64,000 nt of DNA from CANDYO01 sp964627795. GTDB taxonomy: Bacteria > Pseudomonadota > Alphaproteobacteria > Rickettsiales > CANDYO01. Location: contig CAZVLF010000002.1 of the NCBI GenBank assembly GCA_964627795.1, forward strand, positions 1 to 64,000, written 5' to 3'. Positions 46,032 to 54,745 of the stretch are shown one piece after another (positions within the stretch are counted from its first letter, which is position 1; each line of letters opens with the position of its first letter). A program made the translations under genes and the position numbers. Below the pieces are notes generated by a model, which saw nothing but the letters and a program-made list of their open reading frames with translations, was not told where the DNA came from and ran no database searches.

Positions 46032-46060
46032 ATATTATCATAATAAATTGATCGTGTCAA
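46032..46060 (-). promoter_or_regulatory. Promoter of the candidate small RNA
   Basis: TTGACA (46060-46055), spacer of exactly 17 bases, TAATAT (46037-46032). It is the closest match to consensus seen in the window and has no protein gene downstream on its strand. Confidence 0.65.
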
Positions 46061-46177
46061 CTATAAATTTAAAAATTAATAATTTTTTAATAAAAATAAT
46101 TACTTGCTTTATAAAGCCGTGAAATAATAAAAATATTATATAAAAAATGTTAGATAGGATAAAAAATGGAGATTTAA

Positions 46178-46297
46178 ATGGGAAAAAAATCTAAAAAAAA
46201 TAATAAAAAACCAGGAAAAAATAAATCTAAAGAATCTCAGGTAGAACAGCTTAGTTTAGAGCAAGAAGATGTTTTTTGGCTGAACCTTTTCAAATAA
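46178..46297 (+). CDS. Lysine-rich N-terminal frame, cut off at a T6 tract
   Basis: ATG 46178 has GGAG seven bases upstream and encodes MGKKSKKNNKKPGKNKSKES and on to a stop at 46295-46297. At GATGTTTTTTGG (T6 at 46272-46277) one more T would join it to the 820-residue frame, giving EDVFLAEPFQITEG. This is therefore most likely the true N-terminus of the next gene. The Lys-rich start resembles an unstructured, possibly nucleic-acid-binding or secretion tail. Confidence 0.5.
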   Translation: MGKKSKKNNKKPGKNKSKESQVEQLSLEQEDVFWLNLFK

Positions 46298-48738
46298 CTG
46301 AAGGGCAAATCCATGTTTTTCCTACTATAGAAACAGAAGAAAGCAAAATAAGATTTAACGTTGAAAATTTGCTTAATTTAGCAAATTTTGATAATGACCT
46401 TTATCAAAAAACAATTTTCTATCTGGATATAGTGCTTGGTGAAAATATTCTTTTTAAGTTTTTAAAAGATTTTCAATTAAATCCTTATTCTTCTAATCAA
46501 GTAGTAGATTTAAACATAAGAGAAGATAGAGCTAAGGAAATTTTGCCTCATACAATTAATGATATAAAGCAAACTATATTTCATATAAAAAATTTCAGTT
46601 TGCTTATAGAGCAGTTTTTTGAAATAAGGAATAATTTTAAAGAGAGTAAATTCTGTATAGATTTAGTTATATCTGTAGTTATAAATAATTTGATTTTTAA
46701 TTCCACTAATCCTCTCCCCATTTTAATGAATATTAACGTGCTTAAATATGTTTCGGCTGAAAACATAGCTAAGCTACTGGAGCTATATAAACAACATTAT
46801 ATAGAAACAAGTAGAGTTTTTACTGAGCTTCAAGGTAGTGAAAAGCATAAAGTTATACAATTTATTCTAGATAATAAAGATAATAATACTGGTTTAAAGA
46901 TAGCAAACCTAAATTTACATAATAGTTTATTTGCAATCGATTATAGCCAAATTCTTGGGTTAATAAATATTGATATTGCTTTAATTTTAAAAAAATATGT
47001 AAGGCAATCTGGTTTTCATAGAGAATCATATGATATGATCTTATCTTTAGCAGTTCAGGCTATTATTAGAGGAGAAGTTGAACATATTAAACCATATTTT
47101 ACGGAGGGTATTTGGGAGCATTTTAAAGAAGAAGATAAAGATCAATTGCTTAAGCTTCTTACCTTAAGAGGAGGAACGGTAGCTAAATATATTATTTTCG
47201 AGCAATTGATTGATAGAAATATATTAAATGCTGAAAAAATGGAGCATTTAATATTTTTAAGCTTAAATGAGTTGGAATGTAACTCTATTTTAGAAAGCCT
47301 GTTACCTCATCTTAAGAAAGTTATTATTAAAGCTTTTATATATCATCCAGAACTGGAAGAGTTTGTTTATAATGATGATGCTTTAGAATATATAGTTAAG
47401 GAAAGAATCTTCGCATCAAGATTATGTATTTTTTATATTAATGATCAAGCATCCCAAGATATGCTCAAAGAAATGGTGGAAAAAAGATGTTTAACTCTTT
47501 CTTTAGTTTTAAAACTTTTACTTCAAGAAAAATTAATAGAGGAAGATAAAGAAGTTATAATATCCTCGGTAAAAAATTTTATACCTTCTATGAAGATTAA
47601 CAATATAGAAAATACTATAAAAGATCTTACCAGATTGAATGTGCTAATAAGACAAAATATTCTTCAGTTTGGCGTTGCAAACTTACTTCTTCAATGTGAG
47701 CAATTTAAGTTAAGTAATTTAATTACTTTATTAAGTCATGATTTAACTGCTACTAAATACTTTCTTGAAAAAAGAAAAAAGTTTGAAAGAAAATTTATGG
47801 ATGAAATTCTTAGTAACGAAAATCATAAAGACCTTGAAATAAAAGTGAAGCTACTAAATGAGTTTTTTAAAAATGAACCTAATAAAGAAAAATTTATAGC
47901 TAAATATTTTAATGAACTTAAAGCTTTTGTTTATGAGAATATTATTGAGAATGAGCAAATAATAACTTTGCTTGAAGAGAAAAAAAATAAAAGAGAAATA
48001 AAGCTGATATTAAGTGAAATTATTGAAAAGGAAGAGAAAGAGGGTTCTTGTATAGAAGAAAGTAATAATGATGATAAACCTGATCATGATGCTTTAGATG
48101 ATTTAATAGCTATGCTAGAAAATGAATTAGAGATCAATCAAGTTATAGAAGAAATTGATGAAATAAAAGAAAAAACTTATTTAGAACCTCTTTATGAACT
48201 TGTTCAAACGCCTAGATATGTTCCAACTCATGCTTGGGTGCATGATATAATAAAATTAGATGATGGAACAGAAGTTATAATTAAGAGTTTTTATACAAGA
48301 GGAAATATTCAACATTTTGTTTATATGTTACAAGATGGCACCCAAGTTGTTATAAAAAAATCTTCTTTAAATTCTAATAATTCAGCTGTTAAAACTCAAT
48401 CTAGGTCAATAGGAATTAAAGAAGATTCAAATAAGGAGAAGGCAAAAGCTATATTAGATTCTTTTAAAAGTGATAAACCTAAATCATTAGATTTTATTAT
48501 TGCTAAAAGGGATGAAAAAATTCTCCATAAAAATAAAGATCAGGAAGAATATAAAAATTCTCTTAATCATATAAAGCAAGAGAACTTTAAGAAAAAAGCA
48601 GAGATTATTAAAGCAAATTATTCTACATTATTAGAAGATAATCCTTATTGGAAAGAAGTAACAATTGGAAAAAATATTATATTTAGTGAGGATTTATTTA
48701 TTGCAGGAAAAATTATGGAAGCTGCAGAGGTTATGTAA
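46276..48738 (+). CDS. Large uncharacterised helical protein, frameshifted near its start
   Basis: The 820-residue frame is open only from a TTG with no Shine-Dalgarno; the same frame has a stop at 46252. I do not recognise a domain. It is mostly alpha-helical and Leu/Ile/Lys-rich, with an acidic stretch around residues 590-625 and a small duplicated beta motif, LDDGTEVIIK and LQDGTQVVIK, near 660-695. It is likely translated from 46178 after correction or slippage at the T6 tract, giving about 853 residues. A host-interaction role is possible, not shown. Confidence 0.7.
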   Translation: MAEPFQITEGQIHVFPTIETEESKIRFNVENLLNLANFDNDLYQKTIFYLDIVLGENILFKFLKDFQLNPYSSNQVVDLNIREDRAKEILPHTINDIKQTIFHIKNFSLLIEQFFEIRNNFKESKFCIDLVISVVINNLIFNSTNPLPILMNINVLKYVSAENIAKLLELYKQHYIETSRVFTELQGSEKHKVIQFILDNKDNNTGLKIANLNLHNSLFAIDYSQILGLINIDIALILKKYVRQSGFHRESYDMILSLAVQAIIRGEVEHIKPYFTEGIWEHFKEEDKDQLLKLLTLRGGTVAKYIIFEQLIDRNILNAEKMEHLIFLSLNELECNSILESLLPHLKKVIIKAFIYHPELEEFVYNDDALEYIVKERIFASRLCIFYINDQASQDMLKEMVEKRCLTLSLVLKLLLQEKLIEEDKEVIISSVKNFIPSMKINNIENTIKDLTRLNVLIRQNILQFGVANLLLQCEQFKLSNLITLLSHDLTATKYFLEKRKKFERKFMDEILSNENHKDLEIKVKLLNEFFKNEPNKEKFIAKYFNELKAFVYENIIENEQIITLLEEKKNKREIKLILSEIIEKEEKEGSCIEESNNDDKPDHDALDDLIAMLENELEINQVIEEIDEIKEKTYLEPLYELVQTPRYVPTHAWVHDIIKLDDGTEVIIKSFYTRGNIQHFVYMLQDGTQVVIKKSSLNSNNSAVKTQSRSIGIKEDSNKEKAKAILDSFKSDKPKSLDFIIAKRDEKILHKNKDQEEYKNSLNHIKQENFKKKAEIIKANYSTLLEDNPYWKEVTIGKNIIFSEDLFIAGKIMEAAEVM

Positions 48739-49009
48739 GTTTTCGATAAAAGAATAATATTGCAGATAAAAGGTTATTATTATGCAGCGTAAGAATTCAG
48801 AAAAACTTTAAACATAGAAAATGTTGAGATATTTCTAAACCACATTTTTCTAAAGTTAGAAAGTTATATAGCTTTAAATTCTATAATCTATATAGCAGTC
48901 ATGGATTTAAAGATTTATTATAGTTCATAGGCGATTTTTTAAAATTTATTTGACTTTTACTTTCACTTCTAATACTAGTCTTTTGTTTTTAAATAAAAAT
49001 AAAGTAGTT
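48739..49009. other. Gap without a recognised gene
   Basis: About 270 AT-rich bases. A TTG at 48950 opens the frame of the next gene but coincides with a TTGACT that could be a -35 box, and no ribosome site precedes it. I see no stable hairpin. Confidence 0.35.
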
Positions 49010-49207
49010 ATGAAAAATCAAGATAATAACTCTTCTCCTAAATCTGTTTCTTTTGCACTCTCAGTAACTTACATTACTGCAAGTGAAAATAACCTTCCAC
49101 AGAGTAGCTTGTTTATAAGCTACTCAGAATACTTAAATAGGATAGGTTCGGACTCTGATTTTAAGAATAGTAACTTTCTTGGAGAAAATAAAAGTATCGG
49201 TGAGTAG
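49010..49207 (+). CDS. Small Asn/Ser-rich uncharacterised protein
   Basis: From ATG 49010 the product is 65 residues, starting MKNQDNNSSPKSVSF and probably disordered. I do not recognise it. The upstream TTG start (85 residues) is less likely. Its TAG stop touches the next ATG in the same frame. Both small proteins begin with an Asn/Ser-rich stretch, so they may be tandem copies or one gene split by TAG. Confidence 0.4.
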   Translation: MKNQDNNSSPKSVSFALSVTYITASENNLPQSSLFISYSEYLNRIGSDSDFKNSNFLGENKSIGE

Positions 49208-49507
49208 ATGAATAATACAAATAATAATAGTTCAAATAACAGAGTAACTAGTAATGAAGCTCCAAGATTAGTTAGAGTTGTTTCTACTGACTCTGTGGCA
49301 ACCCAAATTGATGATGAATTTTTTGCCCCTACTAGTAATGAAGCTCAAAATTCTGATAATCCACTAGTAAGGGTGGTGACTTTAGAAGAAGAAAATAATA
49401 CTTTAGCTGAAGAAAATTATGGCCAACCTCTTTATAGAACCTATGCAATTCAAGGTTTTCATGTCAATTTAGGAATGTCTGGTCACAATAATCCATTTGA
49501 TCACTAG
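49208..49507 (+). CDS. Small Asn-rich protein with a repeated LVRVV motif
   Basis: The 99-residue protein begins MNNTNNNSSNNRVTSNEAP and contains two related segments, TSNEAPRLVRVVSTDS and TSNEAQNSDNPLVRVVTLEE. The C-terminus is GFHVNLGMSGHNNPFDH. No family is recognised and it appears mainly disordered. GGTGAG just before the TAGATG junction could be its ribosome site. It is convergent with potB. Confidence 0.5.
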   Translation: MNNTNNNSSNNRVTSNEAPRLVRVVSTDSVATQIDDEFFAPTSNEAQNSDNPLVRVVTLEEENNTLAEENYGQPLYRTYAIQGFHVNLGMSGHNNPFDH

Positions 49508-49508
49508 G

Positions 49509-50393
49509 TTAAACATTGTTGCTGATATAGCGATAAAGAAGTTTAATTGGTATTACAACCATTAGAATGATTAAAACTGTAATAGCCGAAGCCATTGGCC
49601 AATCTCTATTCATAAAAAATTCGGTCCATAAGAGTTTTCCAATGGTAATTATTTTTGCTCCGCCTAGTAGGTCTGGAATAACAAACTCCCCAATTGCAGG
49701 AATAAATACCAAAATAATTCCGGTTATAACTCCTGGTAATGAGAGAGGAAAAATGATCTGCCAAAAAATTGATAAAGGTTTAGCTCCCAAATCAGCTGCA
49801 GCTTCTATTATGCTTTGCCTGATTTTGGTTAAAGAGCTATAAATTGGAAGGATCATAAAGGGAAGATAAGTATAAACTATTCCAATAATTATTGCTGCTT
49901 TGCTATTTAACATTTCTAAAGGCTTATCAATAACACCTAGCCAAAGAAGAAATTGATTAATAAGCCCAGTATTTTTTAATAATATTATCCATCCATACAT
50001 TCGAATTAAAAGAGCGGTCCAAAATGGAGTGATAACTAAAACAAGTAATATCAACCTTCCTTTAGCAGAGCTGTTTGCAATTATATAGGCCATTGGATAA
50101 GCAAGGATAAAAGTAAAGAAGGTTGCAATAGAAGCCATTTGAAGGGAGTTAAGCAAAGCTTTTAAATAAAATGGTTCTTTGAATAAAATCTTATAACTAT
50201 TTAAATCTGGAGATATTTCTAAAGCATTATTTTGAATTCTTATTAAAGATTTATAAGGAATAACTCCAAATTCAGGTGCTGAAAAACTAATGAATGTAAG
50301 AAGAATTATTGCTGCAATTGTAAATAAGCCAACCCAAAAAAAAGAAGGAGATATAATTAATTTACGATAATTATTAAAAATTCCTATATTCAT
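49509..50393 (-). CDS. potB: Spermidine/putrescine ABC permease PotB
   Basis: The inner-membrane permease (294 residues) has about six helices and the coupling loop EAAADLGAKPLSIFWQIIFP. SAPEFGVIPYKSL-type N-terminal sequence and IPAIGEFVIPDLLGGAK near the end are PotB hallmarks. Its ATG overlaps the potA stop by four bases. potC and potD are not adjacent, so the importer is incomplete here. Confidence 0.92.
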   Translation of the reverse strand: MNIGIFNNYRKLIISPSFFWVGLFTIAAIILLTFISFSAPEFGVIPYKSLIRIQNNALEISPDLNSYKILFKEPFYLKALLNSLQMASIATFFTFILAYPMAYIIANSSAKGRLILLVLVITPFWTALLIRMYGWIILLKNTGLINQFLLWLGVIDKPLEMLNSKAAIIIGIVYTYLPFMILPIYSSLTKIRQSIIEAAADLGAKPLSIFWQIIFPLSLPGVITGIILVFIPAIGEFVIPDLLGGAKIITIGKLLWTEFFMNRDWPMASAITVLIILMVVIPIKLLYRYISNNV

Positions 50394-51505
50394 GATTTAA
50401 GCAAAACTCCATCTGTTTTATCCCATGAAACATAAGCAGTATTTCCATAATCAAGTAATGGATTTTTAGATCTAGCGGAGGTTGGTACACTAACGTGAAC
50501 TATTTTTTTGCTTTTTAACTCTACATAATAAATAATCTGGTTACCTAAAAAAGATATATCTATAATTTTTCCTTCAGCATGGTTATGTGAATCATCATCA
50601 GGCTCACTATAAATTCCCATTTCCTCTGGACGAACAGCAACCCATGCTTCACTTCCAATATCTAGTTTTTCATAAGAATTTACATGCATAGGAGATTCAA
50701 TTTCATCGCTAGATATAGTGAGTCTATTTTTTTTACTATTATCGCTAACAAATCCATGAAAAACATTGATTGACCCTACAAAATTAGCAACAAATCTGGA
50801 ATTTGGATATTCATATATTTCTTTAGGTGTTCCTATTTGCTGAAGCCTTCCTTCTTTCATTACTGCAAGGCGATCAGACATTGATAATGCTTCTTCTTGG
50901 TCATGCGTAACAACTAGAAAAGTTATATCTAATATTCTTTGAATATTCGTTAATTCAACTTGGGTTCTTTCGCTTGTTTTTCTATCTAATGCTCCAAGCG
51001 GCTCATCAAGAAGTAAGACTTTTGGCCTTTTAACTATGCTTCGCGCAAGAGCAACTCTTTGTTGCTGCCCTCCTGAAATTTGTGATGGCTTGCGATGAGA
51101 AAAACTATGCATACCAACCATTTTTAAAGTTTCATCAACTCTTTTATTAATTTCATTAGAAGGTAATTTTTCTTGCTTTAAACCAAATGCAACATTATGC
51201 CATATATCCATATGAGGGAATAAAGCATAAGATTGGAACATCATATTTACTGGCCTCTCATAAGGAGGTACGTTGGTCATATCTGTTCCATCAATAAAGA
51301 TTTTTCCTAAATCAGGCTTTTCAAAGCCTGCTATCATCCTCATAAGGGTAGTTTTACCACATCCTGAAGGACCAAGTAAGGAGAATGATTCACCTCTAAA
51401 AATATTCAAACTAATATTATCAACCGTTTTATAATCATTAGATTTAAATTGTTTACTAATATTTTCTATCCGAATAATAATTTCTGGTTTGGAGAAATCT
51501 TTCAT
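50390..51505 (-). CDS. potA: Spermidine/putrescine ABC ATPase PotA
   Basis: The 371-residue ATPase has Walker A GPSGCGKTT at 45-53, signature ISGGQQQRVALARS, Walker B LLLDEPLGALD and a C-terminal TOBE-like domain (EAWVAVRPEEMGIY). PYERPVNMMFQSYALFPHM is typical of PotA. It would energise polyamine uptake from the host with PotB. Confidence 0.93.
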   Translation of the reverse strand: MKDFSKPEIIIRIENISKQFKSNDYKTVDNISLNIFRGESFSLLGPSGCGKTTLMRMIAGFEKPDLGKIFIDGTDMTNVPPYERPVNMMFQSYALFPHMDIWHNVAFGLKQEKLPSNEINKRVDETLKMVGMHSFSHRKPSQISGGQQQRVALARSIVKRPKVLLLDEPLGALDRKTSERTQVELTNIQRILDITFLVVTHDQEEALSMSDRLAVMKEGRLQQIGTPKEIYEYPNSRFVANFVGSINVFHGFVSDNSKKNRLTISSDEIESPMHVNSYEKLDIGSEAWVAVRPEEMGIYSEPDDDSHNHAEGKIIDISFLGNQIIYYVELKSKKIVHVSVPTSARSKNPLLDYGNTAYVSWDKTDGVLLKS

Positions 51506-51638
51506 TTTTTGTCTTCGTTATTATTAAACAAATTTTTATACACTAATTTATAGAATTTATCATTATAAATTTGTTAAAGCTATTCTTATTAATAAAAGAT
51601 TAATATTCTTAATCTAAGATTTTATAATAGTAGTTATA

Positions 51639-53291
51639 ATGGAATATGTTATGAAAAGAAAAGGAAAGCTAATTAGACTGGAAATAGACCAAGATAATTC
51701 AGAGCTAGTTTATGAAGAATTATCTCCTTCTTCTGAGCAAATAATAAGAGAGCAAGAAAAAATAAATTTTGAAGTGGAACAAATAGATGGCTTTTTGAGA
51801 AGGGAAGAAGATTATCAAAAATTTGTTGATTTTTTAAATAAAGCGAAGCTAAAGAAAGAATCAATAAAAATTATTTTTGATAGAATTACAGAAGGTTTAT
51901 ATAATGAAGCTCCTTTGATAATAAATGATAAAAAGCAAGTTATATCAGTTGTTTCTAATAAATATATTGATGTAATTGTAGGTAAAGTTAAATATAGAAA
52001 GTTTCATAAAGTTGGTAATAAGCAATATGGAACTACAGATGGTAGTTTAGTTAGGAAATCCAGCACAGTTAATGAAACTGAAGTAAAACATCTAAATACA
52101 TGGCTTAATAAAAAATCAAGGCCAGAAGCTAGAAATATTGGAGAAGAAATTTGCGAATATATTGGAACTAATTTTATTAATTATTATATGGGAGAAAATT
52201 CCCCTAAAATGAGGCTAATTGTTGACGAAGATGGAACAGTTTCTTTAGCTTCAAAATTTATTAGAAATTTTAAAACATTTGGAGAGCTAGATAATATATT
52301 TAAGCAACATATTGAAAAAGAACAAAGAATAAATCCAGATTATATTAAAGGGCAGTCTGAGTTTTACTTTGCCAATATCATATTGGCAGATTATGACAAT
52401 AGTAACCCGCATAATTATGGTTTTAGAATTAATAATAATGGCGAGCTGTATCTAGCTAGGATAGATCTAGGTAAGGCTTTTTCTTATAAAAGAGCAGGAA
52501 AGAAAACAGATGAAGAGCATTTTAGAGAGTTTTTAGAAAGGGAAGAATTTATAAAAGAAAAGCAGAAAGAAGAAAAAGAAATTAATTTAGAAGCTGTGAA
52601 ATCCAATGTTTTTAGATCTAGGCATATAAAAATAGAGCGACTTTTTTCTAGTTTAAACTTTAATTTAAACCTCTATAAATTATGCCAACTAGAAAATAAA
52701 AAGATTGCAGAAAAAATAATTATCTCTTGCTTTAATAATATCTTTCAAGCTTATGGGTACGAGGTGTTAAATAATACTCAAGTTAGGGAAGAACTATATT
52801 TAAGAATGAATATCCCTCAGGAAGGCGAATTAACGCCAAAAGTTCTAAGTGAACATGTTTCTACTTATATTGAGAATTTAACTAAGCAAATAGAAAAAGA
52901 GTCAATTAAGCAGTGTGCTCAAATTCTAATTAAAGAAGATGTAGATAGTAGAAGTGATATTGAAGAATTTTTCTTCACTTTAGAAAAATCTGAAAGAATT
53001 ATTTTTAAAGAGTTTAAAGAAAAGCTTATGCAAGAAATTGATAATCTACAGCAGCATCCATTAAAAAAAGAATTTAACTCACCTAAAACAAGTGATGAAT
53101 TTTTATTTAAAGAAGAGGAAAACTCTTTAAAAATTTTACAAAACAAAAGAAATTCAGGTTTTTTAGGAGATTCATCTTCTAGTGTTTCTATTAAAAAAGG
53201 TAGAGCTTCTGAAGATAAGGAAAAAAGTTTTGTTGAACAAGTAAGAGAAGAAAAAGAAAACATACATAGTAATAGGATTACAACAAGGTAA
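51639..53291 (+). CDS. Uncharacterised protein with kinase-like catalytic motif
   Basis: The 550-residue protein contains NIILADYDNSNPHNYGFR near residues 246-263 and RIDLGKAFSY near 274-283. This D-x-D-x-N-x2-x-N ... D-x-G order resembles the catalytic and metal loops of lipid-kinase/HipA-like folds found in Legionella-type effectors. LASKFIRNF upstream fits the same fold. The C-terminal 200 residues are helical and highly charged. No signal peptide. ATG 51651 is an alternative start. The kinase assignment is inference from motifs. Confidence 0.6.
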   Translation: MEYVMKRKGKLIRLEIDQDNSELVYEELSPSSEQIIREQEKINFEVEQIDGFLRREEDYQKFVDFLNKAKLKKESIKIIFDRITEGLYNEAPLIINDKKQVISVVSNKYIDVIVGKVKYRKFHKVGNKQYGTTDGSLVRKSSTVNETEVKHLNTWLNKKSRPEARNIGEEICEYIGTNFINYYMGENSPKMRLIVDEDGTVSLASKFIRNFKTFGELDNIFKQHIEKEQRINPDYIKGQSEFYFANIILADYDNSNPHNYGFRINNNGELYLARIDLGKAFSYKRAGKKTDEEHFREFLEREEFIKEKQKEEKEINLEAVKSNVFRSRHIKIERLFSSLNFNLNLYKLCQLENKKIAEKIIISCFNNIFQAYGYEVLNNTQVREELYLRMNIPQEGELTPKVLSEHVSTYIENLTKQIEKESIKQCAQILIKEDVDSRSDIEEFFFTLEKSERIIFKEFKEKLMQEIDNLQQHPLKKEFNSPKTSDEFLFKEEENSLKILQNKRNSGFLGDSSSSVSIKKGRASEDKEKSFVEQVREEKENIHSNRITTR

Positions 53292-53417
53292 TAAAATTTT
53301 AAGTAGAAAAACTTTTAATTTTAAATTGCTGTTTTATATATAGTGCAGAAATAAATTGAAAAAAAAACTTTTATATAATAGCTTAAAGGTTATTTTAGTA
53401 CGAACTGGAATTTTATA

Positions 53418-54665
53418 ATGCGACTTCGTCATTTTTTTCTTATTTCCTGCCTTATTTTTTTAACATTATCTATTTACTTAGGAAATATAGGGAAGCGTTT
53501 TTCATATTATAAAGATATTTTGTTTTTAAGTTATCTTGAAGTAGGAAAAAAGATGAATAGTCGTAAATATCCTAAATACAGCTTTGAGGATTATCTTAGT
53601 ACACAAAAATATTTAAATAGCTTGGGGGTTATAGAAGCTGTAGAGATTGATTATAAAGATGCAATTGAAAATAATTCTAAGCTTTCTAATGCAATCGGAT
53701 TGTTAACTATCTATATTAAGTCTCAGAGAGATTTAATTAATCGTTTTCCAAGAGGCCTGCTTAACATACATAACCTTGTAGAGGATCTTAAAACTCATGA
53801 GGTTTCCGTTCCACATGGCAAATTTAATAATAACTATATTAATGATGAAGGTCTTTTAATTTTTGGTGAGGATATTGAAATAGCATCATTGATTTACAAT
53901 TATAAAGAATTACTTAACCAAGAACAATTAAAGGAAAAGCATAATTTTGCTAGAGGTTTTTCTAAAGTTCTTAAAGAGCATTGGATTAGGCTTAGAGATT
54001 CAGGTGGATATGGTAAAGATGGTTTATCTCATGGAAAAAGAAATTATAGTAAAAATACATTACTTTCATTTTCACAAATTGATATTAATATGCCAGGTCA
54101 CCAAAATATATGTCCTAATCGTTTAATATATGATGCTTTAGTTAGAGCATGCTTTATTGGTTTAGATGATAGAATTACTCCATATGAGGCTTATATGCTT
54201 GGAGAAAGTCAGAGCTATATTACTAATGCTGATCTGGATATGGCATCAGTTTCGGGAGTATTTGCAGAAGTTTTTAATTATTTATTTAATCATCCAAAAA
54301 CTTCTAAAAAAGAATTTATAGATTATTTGATGAAAATTTCTGATTTACATCTTTCCAAACAATCTCTTGGTTTAGAAGCATTATATTTAGGTATAAATTT
54401 AAAAAGTTTTGGAGTTAATCCAATAATGGTATATAATTCTATAGCTGGTTTTTCCTATCATGAACTTATAACTTTAGTAGTTTATAGTGTCCTATATTTT
54501 GAAGATTTTGCTAGTGCCTTACCCGTTATAATTCATACTACTGGTAATAATGATACGGTTGCAATGCTAGTAGGTATAATATTTGCATTAATTGATGGTA
54601 AATCAGTTTCTCCAGAGCTCATGAAATATTTAGAGGCAAAAGACTTAAAAATCATTAGAAGGTAG
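53418..54665 (+). CDS. ADP-ribosylglycohydrolase-like membrane-anchored protein
   Basis: Residues 5-22 form a hydrophobic anchor or signal (HFFLISCLIFLTLSIYLG). The C-terminal GNNDTVAMLVGIIFALIDG (GNND at 376-379) matches the metal-binding GGDxDTxAAxxGAxxGA motif of ADP-ribosylglycohydrolases, and FGEDIEIASLIYNY could replace the usual TDDTxMAL. The enzyme family removes ADP-ribose from proteins. The degenerate first motif makes activity uncertain. It is 415 residues, upstream of nuoN. Confidence 0.55.
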   Translation: MRLRHFFLISCLIFLTLSIYLGNIGKRFSYYKDILFLSYLEVGKKMNSRKYPKYSFEDYLSTQKYLNSLGVIEAVEIDYKDAIENNSKLSNAIGLLTIYIKSQRDLINRFPRGLLNIHNLVEDLKTHEVSVPHGKFNNNYINDEGLLIFGEDIEIASLIYNYKELLNQEQLKEKHNFARGFSKVLKEHWIRLRDSGGYGKDGLSHGKRNYSKNTLLSFSQIDINMPGHQNICPNRLIYDALVRACFIGLDDRITPYEAYMLGESQSYITNADLDMASVSGVFAEVFNYLFNHPKTSKKEFIDYLMKISDLHLSKQSLGLEALYLGINLKSFGVNPIMVYNSIAGFSYHELITLVVYSVLYFEDFASALPVIIHTTGNNDTVAMLVGIIFALIDGKSVSPELMKYLEAKDLKIIRR

Positions 54666-54745
54666 TATGCTAGTGTGATTGTTGGTTGCCAAATAAAACA
54701 ACATGTTTTAGACTCGATTTTATTTTAATAATCATAAAGGGAATT

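Noticed and set aside
48950..49009. TTG-initiated N-terminal extension of the small Asn-rich gene
   Set aside because: No ribosome site, and the TTGACT there looks more like a promoter element; ATG 49010 gives a more natural start.
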